From contig CAZYSK010000043.1 of the NCBI GenBank assembly GCA_964649415.1, positions 1-47,111 on the forward strand: DNA of 47,111 nucleotides. The letters run 5' to 3'. Shown here one piece after another: positions 8,027-15,003 of the stretch (the first letter of the stretch is position 1; every line of letters starts with the position of its first letter). The notes beneath the pieces were generated by a model. That model did not search any database. It was not told where the DNA came from and worked only from the letters and a program-made list of their open reading frames with translations. Position numbers and translations under genes: made by a program. The stretch comes from CAZYSK01 sp964649415. GTDB taxonomy: Bacteria; Chloroflexota; Anaerolineae; B4-G1.

Positions 8027-8977
8027 ATGGAAGGTATGCGGCTGACGGGCTTGCATCTTCTGCTCACGTATCAGTGCAACTATGAGTGTGCGCACTGTTT
8101 CGTCTGGGGAGGACCGTCTCAGCGCGGTGTGATGACGCTCTCGCAGGTGCGGGATATCTATCGCCAGGCACGGGAACTGGGAACGGTGGAGTCGATCTAT
8201 CTGGAGGGCGGGGAGCCGTTTCTATACTATCCGATCATGGTGCGGGCAGCGCAAGAGGCGGCGCAGGCGGGTTTCCAGGTCGGCATCGTGACGAACGACT
8301 ACTGGGCGACCACGATTGAGGATGCTGTGGAATGGCTGAGGCCGCTCGCCGGTGTCGTGCAGGATCTGTCTGTCTCCACGGATCTGTTCCACTACGATGA
8401 GGTGATGAGCGCACACGCGCGCAACGCGCTGGCGGCGGCGGAATGCCTGGGGATCGCGTCGGGCACTATCATCTGCGAAGCGCCGGAGGGGGCGGACATT
8501 GATAGTGCGTCCCACCTGAAGGGCGAGCCGGTGGAGGGTGGCCCGATCTTGTTCAAGGGCCGGGCAGCGGTGGAATTGGTCGAGGGTGTCGCGCGACGGC
8601 CCTGGCGGGAGTTTACTGAGTGCCTCGGCGAGAAGCTGGATGATCCCGGTCGGGTCCATGTGGATCACCTGGGGAATCTCCATCTCTGCCAAGGGCTGAC
8701 GATGGGCAGTCTCTTCGAACGGCCTTTGGTGGAGCTTGTGGCTGCGTATGATCCGGGGAAGCACCCTATCGTTGGGCCGCTGCTGGCGGGTGGCCCGGCT
8801 GCGCTCGTGGAGCAGTATGGATTGTCGCACGAGGATGCTTACGTGGATGCCTGTCACCTGTGCTATATGGCGCGGCTGCAACTGCGCGAGCGGTTCCCGG
8901 AGTGGTTGACGCCGGGACAGATGTATGGAGAGAGTATTCAAGTCCCAAGTTCCAAATCCCAAATGCCAACGACATAG
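8027..8977 (+). CDS. Radical SAM protein, SPASM-like, of unknown substrate
   Basis: 316 residues. The radical-SAM [4Fe-4S] motif is CNYECAHC (CX3CX2C) near residue 16, followed by EGGEPFLYYP, the GGE motif that binds SAM. Later cysteines in NLHLCQG and ACHLCYM suggest an auxiliary cluster of SPASM type. The gene lies between the corrinoid-protein activator and the nickel ATPase CooC, so a role in maturing CODH/ACS, its A-cluster or the corrinoid protein is plausible, but that is inference from position only. ATG 8027 is preferred over GTG 8024, with AGGGGA just upstream. The last residues (VPSSKSQMPTT) come from the CAAATCCC repeat, so the native C-terminus has been replaced or extended. Confidence 0.8.
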   Translation: MEGMRLTGLHLLLTYQCNYECAHCFVWGGPSQRGVMTLSQVRDIYRQARELGTVESIYLEGGEPFLYYPIMVRAAQEAAQAGFQVGIVTNDYWATTIEDAVEWLRPLAGVVQDLSVSTDLFHYDEVMSAHARNALAAAECLGIASGTIICEAPEGADIDSASHLKGEPVEGGPILFKGRAAVELVEGVARRPWREFTECLGEKLDDPGRVHVDHLGNLHLCQGLTMGSLFERPLVELVAAYDPGKHPIVGPLLAGGPAALVEQYGLSHEDAYVDACHLCYMARLQLRERFPEWLTPGQMYGESIQVPSSKSQMPTT

Positions 8978-9073
8978 ACGTTGATGGGAGATTGGTAGGT
9001 TGGTAGATTGGTCGTGTGTCCGAGACAGGGAGCCGTGCGGTTTGGGGCTTGTGATGATAGGGAGAGAGATAAG
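8978..9073 (+). repeat. Short gap with GATTGGTA repeats
   Basis: Copies of GATTGGTA/GGTTGGTA (about 8989-9012) are followed by GGTCGTGTGTCCG, which also occurs at 28923-28935. The reading frame of the next gene extends back into this repeat, but its ribosome site lies at 9056-9067. Confidence 0.65.
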
Positions 9074-9874
9074 GTGACGACGACGATTGCATTGGCGGGT
9101 AAGGGGGGCACGGGCAAGACGACGATTGCCGCGCTCTTGATCCGCTATCTGGTCGAGGAGCGGAGGGGGGCGATCCTGGCTATTGACGCCGACCCTGCCA
9201 GCAACTTGAATTTCGTGTTGGGGATGGATGTGGAACAGACGGTGGGCGACATCCGCGAGGAGATGCTGAATCTGGTGCAGTCCAGCGGTGCGCTGGCTGG
9301 CTCGATGCCTGGCGGGATGAGCAAGCAGGAGTATCTGGATTATCACATTCAGATGGCGCTGGAGGAGGGCGAGCGGGTGGACCTGCTGGCGATGGGACGG
9401 CCGGAGGGCCCGGGCTGCTATTGCGCGGCTAACCAGATGCTGCGCGTGATCGTCGACCGGATCGAGAAGCAGTATGAGTACGTGGTGATTGACAATGAGG
9501 CTGGGATGGAGCATCTGAGCCGGCGCACGACGCGTGACGTGGACGTACTGCTGCTGGTGACGGACCCGACGCAACGGGGGCTCATCGCGGCGCAGCGCAT
9601 GCGCGATATGGTGCCCGAGCTGGATATCGGCGTGAGCCACGTTTACCTGGTCGTTAACCGGGTTCGGCCAGTTGGTGAGCAACTGGATCTCCCGGCGCCA
9701 CTGGCGGAGGCCGTGGAGCGGGCCGGGTTGGAGTTGCTGGAAATGGTACCGGATGACCCGGCGATGGCTGAGTTTGAGTTCACCGGCCGGCCGCTGGTGG
9801 AGTTGCCGGCTGATACGGCGGTGAATGAAGCGGTTCGCAGGATCGCGCGGAGGATATTGACGAACGGCGGGTAG
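9074..9874 (+). CDS. cooC: CooC-type nickel-insertion ATPase (copy 1)
   Basis: 266 residues from GTG 9074, which follows AGGGAGAGAG. MinD/CooC-family P-loop ATPase that helps load nickel into CODH or acetyl-CoA synthase. Visible features: deviant Walker A GKGGTGKTT near residue 8, IDADPASNLNF after it, the CXC pair in GCYCAAN that binds metal at the dimer interface in CooC, and VVIDNEAGMEHLSR as the Walker B region. The frame could start upstream at 9008, but that would add 22 repeat-derived residues. A second, divergent CooC-like gene is at 45362-46159. Its place beside CODH/ACS genes supports the call; whether it serves CODH or the A-cluster cannot be told. Confidence 0.9.
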   Translation: MTTTIALAGKGGTGKTTIAALLIRYLVEERRGAILAIDADPASNLNFVLGMDVEQTVGDIREEMLNLVQSSGALAGSMPGGMSKQEYLDYHIQMALEEGERVDLLAMGRPEGPGCYCAANQMLRVIVDRIEKQYEYVVIDNEAGMEHLSRRTTRDVDVLLLVTDPTQRGLIAAQRMRDMVPELDIGVSHVYLVVNRVRPVGEQLDLPAPLAEAVERAGLELLEMVPDDPAMAEFEFTGRPLVELPADTAVNEAVRRIARRILTNGG

Positions 9875-10110
9875 CGAATGGCGGACAGCGAATGGCGTGG
9901 CCGCTGTTCGGAGAGAGCGTTTAGGAAACTAGGTTTTGGGGGTTGGTAGGTCGTAGGTTGGTAGGTTGGAGTGCCGGCAGGATTGCCGTCGCCGACCGCG
10001 GACGGTCGGGCCACTGATAGCGTGTCGGTCTGTGGGTTCGGAGCCAAGAGAACTGGTTTCGGCTGAGCTGCTGCTTGGAATAAACAGAGTAATAAAAGGA
10101 GGTAGGTGAC
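9875..10110 (+). repeat. Intergenic gap made of repeats
   Basis: Holds GGTTGGTAGG copies (about 9940-9968), a GCCGGCAGGAT fragment (9972-9990) and the CCGACCG palindrome (9992-10009). A strong AAAGGAGGT (10096-10104) precedes the acsE GTG start. I see no gene and no convincing promoter hexamers. Confidence 0.7.
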
Positions 10111-11034
10111 GTGTATATCATTGGCGAAAACATTCATATCATCTCGCCCAGGGTCAAGAAGGCCATCGCGGAACGGAACGGGAAGTTCTTCCAGGACGTG
10201 GCGGTGCGCATGGTGGATGCCGGGGCGAGCGCGGTAGATCTCAACATTGGTCCTCAGAAGAAGCACGGGCACGAGATCCTCCCGTGGCTGGTGGAGACGG
10301 TCGAGGAGGTGGTGGATGTGCCACTGGTTTTCGACACGACGAATCTCACGGCCATCGAGGCGGCGTGCGAGACGGTGACGAAGGCGCAGCCGATTATCAA
10401 CTCCACCGATGCGCGGGCGGAGCGATTGGAATCGGTGCCTGCTGTGGCCAAGAAATACAACGCGCGCCTGGTTGCGCTGACGATGGGTGCCGGGATGATC
10501 CCGGTGGGCGCGGACGAACGGGTGGGCATCGCGCTAGAGACGCTGATCCCGTACATGCTGGAGATTGATTTCCCGATCACGGACTTGATCATTGACCCAC
10601 TGGTGCTGACGGTCTCGGGTTGCCAGGAGTACTGCCCGGAGTGCATCGAGGCGGTACGGACGCTGAAGTTCGCCTGGGATCCGCCCCCTTTGACGAACGG
10701 TGGGCTGTCGAATGTCTCGAACGCGGTGCCTACGGAGATGCGGCCGTTGCTCGACCGGACGTACATGGTGATGTTGATGGCCGCGGGCGTTGACATGGTG
10801 ATCGCGGATCCCTTCGACGCCACGCTGCTGGAGTGGATCCGTGTGGTGGAGGAGCGGGACGAGAGCACGACGCTCAATAAGCTGCTGCTGAAGTTGCATG
10901 ATCGCGTGGAGGCGATGGAGGAGCTCCAGCCTGACGATGTGGATATGTCGGACCCGGAGCAGGCGGATATCTGGAAGACAGTGCAGATACTGCTGAACAA
11001 GGTGATCTACGCGGATTCGTACCTGCGGTTGTGA
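10111..11034 (+). CDS. acsE: Methyltetrahydrofolate:corrinoid iron-sulfur protein methyltransferase
   Basis: 307 residues from GTG 10111 behind AAAGGAGGT. A pterin-binding TIM-barrel enzyme that moves the methyl group of methyl-H4folate to Co(I) of the corrinoid protein. Family residues are recognisable: N45 (DLNIG), D75 (FDTTN), N97 (INSTD), D162 (IIDPLV) and N201 in GGLSNVSN, matching Moorella MeTr D75, N96, D160 and N199. The protein is about 45 residues longer than Moorella MeTr because of a charged C-terminal helix region (about 247-307). No repeat insertions are present. Its gene lies between CooC and FolD, giving the last methyl-branch step next to the folate enzymes. Confidence 0.93.
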   Translation: MYIIGENIHIISPRVKKAIAERNGKFFQDVAVRMVDAGASAVDLNIGPQKKHGHEILPWLVETVEEVVDVPLVFDTTNLTAIEAACETVTKAQPIINSTDARAERLESVPAVAKKYNARLVALTMGAGMIPVGADERVGIALETLIPYMLEIDFPITDLIIDPLVLTVSGCQEYCPECIEAVRTLKFAWDPPPLTNGGLSNVSNAVPTEMRPLLDRTYMVMLMAAGVDMVIADPFDATLLEWIRVVEERDESTTLNKLLLKLHDRVEAMEELQPDDVDMSDPEQADIWKTVQILLNKVIYADSYLRL

Positions 11035-11090
11035 GGGGGGCGGGAGGCAGGAAGCAACTGGAGTTTGACCAGACTGCTAGGAGGAGGCAT

Positions 11091-12152
11091 ATGACAGCAC
11101 AGATGATTGACGGTACGGCGACGGCGGCCGCGATCCACAATGAGGTCAAGGCCGAGGTGGAGAGACTGGAGGCGGGGCATGGTATCGTGCCCGGGCTGGC
11201 TACGGTATTGGTGGGGGAGAACCCCGCTTCGCAGGCATATGTCCGGTCGAAGCAGCAGCGTTGTGGCGAGGTTGGCATCCATTCGTTCGGGAATGTGCTG
11301 CCGGCGAGCGCCACGCAGGCGGAAGTCGAGGGACTGGTGGGGGAGCTGAACGATAACCCGGACGTACACGGCATCTTGGTGCAGTTGCCGCTGCCGCGGC
11401 ACCTGGACGAGGAGCGTGTGCTGAGGGCGATCGGGCTGGACAAGGACGTGGATGGCTTTCATCCGATCAATATCGGGCGGTTGACGATGAAGGGCCGTGA
11501 GCCAATGTTCGTGCCGTGCACACCCGCCGGGTGTATCGAGTTGCTCGACCGCTACGGGATTGAGATTGGGGGCAAGGAAGCAGTGGTGTTGGGGCGCAGC
11601 AACATCGTCGGGTTACCGGTGTCTATGTTGCTCCTGCACCGCAACGCGACGGTCACGATCTGTCATTCGCGCACACAGGACCTGGCTGCGACCTGCAGAA
11701 GGGCCGACATCCTCATCGCGGCGGTGGGCCGGCCTGAGATGGTCAAGGGGGACTGGGTCAAGCCGGGAGCGGCGGTGATTGACGTGGGCATCAACCGGGT
11801 GTGGGTGGATCATCCGGCTGATCGGGAGTGGACGTGCGCGGTCACGGGCGAGACGTTTATCGCCCATCGCAAGGATGAATCGGAAAAGGGCGGGCGTCGC
11901 AAGATCGGCGTGTATTGCGCCACGCACGACAAGGCGTATCTGAAGGATCAGGTGCCGGCAGATTCGCAGGGCTGTGAGATGGTATCGCTGTTCCGCAAGT
12001 ACAAGATGGTGGGCGATGTGGATTTCGGTGAGGTCAAGGAGGTCGCAGGCTATCTGACTCCGGTACCTGGCGGTGTTGGACCGATGACGATCGCGATGCT
12101 GTTGCAGAATACGCTCACCTCGGCGAAGCGGGGCGCGGGGCTGGTTGAGTAG
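11091..12152 (+). CDS. folD: Bifunctional methylene-H4folate dehydrogenase/methenyl-H4folate cyclohydrolase with an extra internal segment
   Basis: 353 residues from ATG 11091 behind TAGGAGGAGG; FolD is normally 280-300 residues. It interconverts formyl-, methenyl- and methylene-H4folate in the methyl branch. Family signatures include QLPLPRHLDEERVL, the GRSNIVGLPV dinucleotide-binding loop, DVGINRV and the C-terminal TPVPGGVGPMT. Between DVGIN and GDVDF there are 72 residues where about 8 are usual. The extra segment holds three cysteines (EWTC, GVYC, QGC) and several histidines, and does not look like any repeat family of this window. It may be a metal-binding or regulatory insert; this is inference. 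The frame extends upstream to 11031, overlapping acsE, but the ribosome site decides for 11091. Confidence 0.93.
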   Translation: MTAQMIDGTATAAAIHNEVKAEVERLEAGHGIVPGLATVLVGENPASQAYVRSKQQRCGEVGIHSFGNVLPASATQAEVEGLVGELNDNPDVHGILVQLPLPRHLDEERVLRAIGLDKDVDGFHPINIGRLTMKGREPMFVPCTPAGCIELLDRYGIEIGGKEAVVLGRSNIVGLPVSMLLLHRNATVTICHSRTQDLAATCRRADILIAAVGRPEMVKGDWVKPGAAVIDVGINRVWVDHPADREWTCAVTGETFIAHRKDESEKGGRRKIGVYCATHDKAYLKDQVPADSQGCEMVSLFRKYKMVGDVDFGEVKEVAGYLTPVPGGVGPMTIAMLLQNTLTSAKRGAGLVE

Positions 12153-12227
12153 TGGGATGGTAGGTTGGTAGAGTCGATTAACGGTAGAGACGCAAGATTT
12201 TGCGTCTGAATATCGGTGGGAGGGGGT
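12153..12227 (+). repeat. Gap with GATTGGTA-type text and VETQDFAS element (copy 2)
   Basis: Contains GGTAGGTTGGTAGAG, then the 24-nt palindromic element at 12184-12207, same orientation as the coding copies. GGGAGGGGG (12218-12226) is the ribosome site of the next gene. Confidence 0.8.
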
Positions 12228-12632
12228 ATGCGGACCCGGATCTCGATTGATAGAGTGCGTGGCCCGTTTGTGGCGCATGTGGAGGAGATCAGCGGGCAAG
12301 ATCTGCTGGCCTGCAATCAGTGTGGTAAGTGCAGCGCTGGCTGCCCGGTCGTGGGGGTGATGGACCTGTTGCCTAGCCAGGTCATCCGCATGGCGCAGTT
12401 GGGTATGGAGGACGTGCTGGAGAGTGATACGATCTGGATCTGTGCCTCGTGCCTGACCTGCGTGGCGCGTTGTCCCAAGGGGGTGGATCTGCCGCGGCTG
12501 ATGGAGGCGCTGCGTCAGATCGCACTGCGGCGGGGTGTGGCGAAGCTGGACCTGAGTGCTCTCCCACCGGAGTTTTTGAAGGAAGTGCCACAATTGGCTA
12601 TCGTGGGGGGGTTTCGGAAGTATATGAGGTAG
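12228..12632 (+). CDS. hdrC: HdrC-like double [4Fe-4S] protein
   Basis: 134 residues from ATG 12228, directly behind a GGGAGGGGG ribosome site. Two [4Fe-4S] motifs: C29-C32-C35-C39P and C72-C75-C78-C82P, the HdrC pattern that carries electrons between HdrA and HdrB. It starts the first Hdr unit, followed by hdrB, hdrA type A, hdrA type B and an hdrCB fusion. The stop codon TAG (12630-12632) is itself part of a VETQDFAS palindromic element (12629-12652), so the repeat has set the C-terminus. No coenzyme M or B genes are visible, so heterodisulfide is an unlikely substrate; the natural acceptor is unknown. Confidence 0.88.
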   Translation: MRTRISIDRVRGPFVAHVEEISGQDLLACNQCGKCSAGCPVVGVMDLLPSQVIRMAQLGMEDVLESDTIWICASCLTCVARCPKGVDLPRLMEALRQIALRRGVAKLDLSALPPEFLKEVPQLAIVGGFRKYMR

Positions 12633-12652
12633 AGACGCAAGATTTTGCGTCT
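12629..12652 (+). repeat. 24-nt palindromic element (copy 3), supplies a stop codon
   Basis: Same stem and loop as copy 1. Its TAG trinucleotide is the stop codon of hdrC. Confidence 0.85.
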
Positions 12653-12669
12653 GATTGGGGTTGTGGGAG

Positions 12670-13644
12670 ATGGGGATACCATACTATCCGGGCTGCACGC
12701 TCTCGACTAAGGCGAAGGGGTACGACCGCTCGGGGCGAGCGGTGGCGGCGGCGTTGGGCATGGAATTGGAGGAACTCGCCGAGTGGCAGTGCTGCGGGGC
12801 GACGTTTCCGCTGATGCTGGACGACTCGCTGGCGTTGATTGCTCCGACGCGGGTGCTCTACCAGGCGCAGCAGGCTGCGCCTTTGCAGGGGGACGGGGCG
12901 CAGCAGTCTGCGCCTTTGCAGGGGGACGGGGCGCAGCAGGCTGGCGAGCGGGTGGTGACGCTGTGTGCAATCTGCTTCAACGTTCTCCGTCGGTCGCAAG
13001 CTTTGCTGGAGCGGGATCGGGAGATGCTGGACCGGATCAACTGGTTCACGGAGCAGGAGTATCGCGGCGATGTGCAGGTCGTGCATTTTCTGGAGCTCTT
13101 GCGGGATGATGTGGGCTGGGAGGCGCTGGCGGAGCGGGTGCGCAATCCGTTGACGGGGTTGCGGGTCGCTCCGTACTACGGGTGCCTGCTCTTGCGCCCC
13201 TACGAGGAGGTGGGCCTGGATGACCCGGAGAACCCGGTTATCTTGCACGACCTGATACGGGCAATGGGTGCGGAGGTGGTGGATTTCCCCTATAGCATTG
13301 AGTGTTGTGGCTCCTACTTGACGGTTAAGGAGCCACGTGTGTCTGAGACGCTCTCGAAGGAGATCGTCGCCTCGGCGCGGGAGCACGGGGCGCAAGTGAT
13401 CATCACTGCCTGTCCGCTCTGTCAGTTCAACCTGGACTACCCGCAGCGGGAGACAGAGGCAGGACGTAGCGGCAACGAGGTACCGGTGCTGTATTTCACG
13501 CAGTTGTTAGCGGTGGCGCTGGGGTTGCCGGAGGCGGACTGGGGAGTGGAGGGGCATTACGTGGATCCTATAGGGCAAATCGGGAAGTTCAAGGCTCAAA
13601 CCCCAAATCCCAAATCCCAAAGCCCAATGGGAAATGGGGTTTGA
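12670..13644 (+). CDS. hdrB: HdrB-like protein with two CCG domains and a tandem-repeat insert
   Basis: 324 residues from ATG 12670; TTG at 12655 or 12661 is possible because no clear ribosome site decides. Two CCG domains that bind noncubane [4Fe-4S] clusters in HdrB: YYPGC, WQCCG and LCAICFN in the first; YYGC, ECCGS and ACPLCQ in the second. Between them, 12865-12941 hold a 33-nt tandem unit read as AQQAAPLQGDG (two full units plus part of a third), absent from ordinary HdrB. The C-terminus (QTPNPKSQSPMGNGV) is encoded by the CAAATCCC repeat. HdrB is the site of disulfide reduction in methanogens; here the acceptor is unknown. The stop is 4 bases before the next gene. Confidence 0.85.
   Translation: MGIPYYPGCTLSTKAKGYDRSGRAVAAALGMELEELAEWQCCGATFPLMLDDSLALIAPTRVLYQAQQAAPLQGDGAQQSAPLQGDGAQQAGERVVTLCAICFNVLRRSQALLERDREMLDRINWFTEQEYRGDVQVVHFLELLRDDVGWEALAERVRNPLTGLRVAPYYGCLLLRPYEEVGLDDPENPVILHDLIRAMGAEVVDFPYSIECCGSYLTVKEPRVSETLSKEIVASAREHGAQVIITACPLCQFNLDYPQRETEAGRSGNEVPVLYFTQLLAVALGLPEADWGVEGHYVDPIGQIGKFKAQTPNPKSQSPMGNGV
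12865..12941 (+). repeat. 33-nt in-frame tandem repeat inside hdrB
   Basis: Units 12865-12897 and 12898-12930, near identical, plus 11 bases of a third. The period of 33 keeps frame and encodes AQQ(A/S)APLQGDG. Confidence 0.9.
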
Positions 13645-13648
13645 CGGA

Positions 13649-14989
13649 ATGCATTATCGAGCGTTGGTCATCGGTGCGGGGATCAGCGGTATGCAGGCGG
13701 CCCTGGATATCGCAGATGCGGGCTACGAGGTGATCCTGGTGGAGAAGGATCCCTCCATCGGTGGGCATATGGCGCAGCTCTCGGAGACTTTTCCGACGCT
13801 GGATTGCTCTCAGTGTATCCTGACCCCGCGCACAGTCGAGGTAGGGCAGCATCCCAATATCCAGCTTCTGACGCTGAGCGAGGTGGTGGGGGTCAGCGGC
13901 ACGCTTGGGGGTTTCCGGGTGCGCATCCTTCGCCATCCACGCTACGTGGATGAGGAAACGTGCACGGCCTGCGGTGACTGTGCCAAGGTCTGCCCGGTGG
14001 TGGTGCCCAATGAGTTCGACCGGGGCCTGGCCGCTCGGCGCGCGATCTACATTCCCCATCCACAGGCGGTGCCGGCAGTCTATTGCCTGGATGCGGATGC
14101 GTGCCTGGGGCTGTTTCCACTTGCGTGCGGGAAGTGTGCGCAGGCTTGCGGTGTGCAGGCGATTGACTACGATCAGTCGCCGCAGGTGGTAGAGGTTGAG
14201 GTTGGGGCTATCGTCGTCGCGACAGGTTACCGGTTGTATCAGGACGAAGCGGTGATGGCCTACGACTACATGTCTCATCCGAATGTGATGGATGGGCTGG
14301 AGTTCGAGCGGCTGCTGTCGGCCTCCGGGCCGACGGGGGGCGAGATCATCCGCCCTTCGGATCGCACTGTCCCCAAGGAGGTTGTCTTCATCCAGTGCGC
14401 CGGGAGTCGCAATCCGGAGCACGGCGTGCCGTATTGTTCGAAGATCTGCTGCATGTATACGGCCAAGCACGCGATTCTCTACAAGCATCGTGTCCCGGAC
14501 GGGCAGGTGTACGTCTTCTACATAGACATCCGGGCTGGCGGCAAGGGGTACGAGGAGTTCGTCACGCGGGCGATGGAGGAGGAGGACACGGTCTACATCC
14601 GGGGCCGGGTGTCTAAGGTGTTCCCCACGGACGGCAAGGTGATGGTGTGGGGGGTGGACACGCTGACCGGAAGGAAGGTGGAGATCGCGGCCGACCTGGT
14701 GGTCTTGGCAGCGGCGATCGTGCCCTCGTCGACGAGCCGGGCGTTGGCGGATATGCTGGGCATTGAAGTGGACGAGTTTGGCTTCTACGTCTCGGCGGAC
14801 TCGGAAATCATGCCGGTGGAGAGCGGTGTGCCGGGGGTCTTCCTGGCGGGCGTGGGATTGGGGCCGCAGGATATCCCTGAGACGGTGGCTCAGGCCAGCG
14901 GCGCGGCGGCCAAGGTGCTGGGTCTGTTCGATGCGGCGAAGATGGTAGAGACGCAAGATTTTGCGTCTGATGAGGCGGGGACCCCTTAG
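13649..14989 (+). CDS. hdrA: HdrA type A (FAD plus inserted ferredoxin, no end domains)
   Basis: 446 residues from ATG 13649 (ATG 13634 overlapping hdrB is possible). FAD-binding GAGISG at 9-14, then C53/C56 (LDCSQC), an inserted ferredoxin-like segment with C105, C108, C111 and C115 and a second group C152, C160, C163 and C167, and the conserved CAGSR, YCSKICCMYTAKHA and YIDIRA segments typical of HdrA. It lacks both the N-terminal CHCG domain and the C-terminal double [4Fe-4S] domain of canonical HdrA; the next gene has exactly those and lacks the insert. The two probably form a heterodimer reminiscent of QmoA/QmoB. The last 15 residues come from a VETQDFAS element (14945-14968). Confidence 0.88.
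   Translation: MHYRALVIGAGISGMQAALDIADAGYEVILVEKDPSIGGHMAQLSETFPTLDCSQCILTPRTVEVGQHPNIQLLTLSEVVGVSGTLGGFRVRILRHPRYVDEETCTACGDCAKVCPVVVPNEFDRGLAARRAIYIPHPQAVPAVYCLDADACLGLFPLACGKCAQACGVQAIDYDQSPQVVEVEVGAIVVATGYRLYQDEAVMAYDYMSHPNVMDGLEFERLLSASGPTGGEIIRPSDRTVPKEVVFIQCAGSRNPEHGVPYCSKICCMYTAKHAILYKHRVPDGQVYVFYIDIRAGGKGYEEFVTRAMEEEDTVYIRGRVSKVFPTDGKVMVWGVDTLTGRKVEIAADLVVLAAAIVPSSTSRALADMLGIEVDEFGFYVSADSEIMPVESGVPGVFLAGVGLGPQDIPETVAQASGAAAKVLGLFDAAKMVETQDFASDEAGTP
14945..14968 (+). repeat. 24-nt palindromic element read as VETQDFAS (copy 4)
   Basis: At the 3' end of the type A hdrA, in the same frame as the other coding copies. Confidence 0.9.
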
Positions 14990-15003
14990 GAGCGGAGGAA
15001 TCA

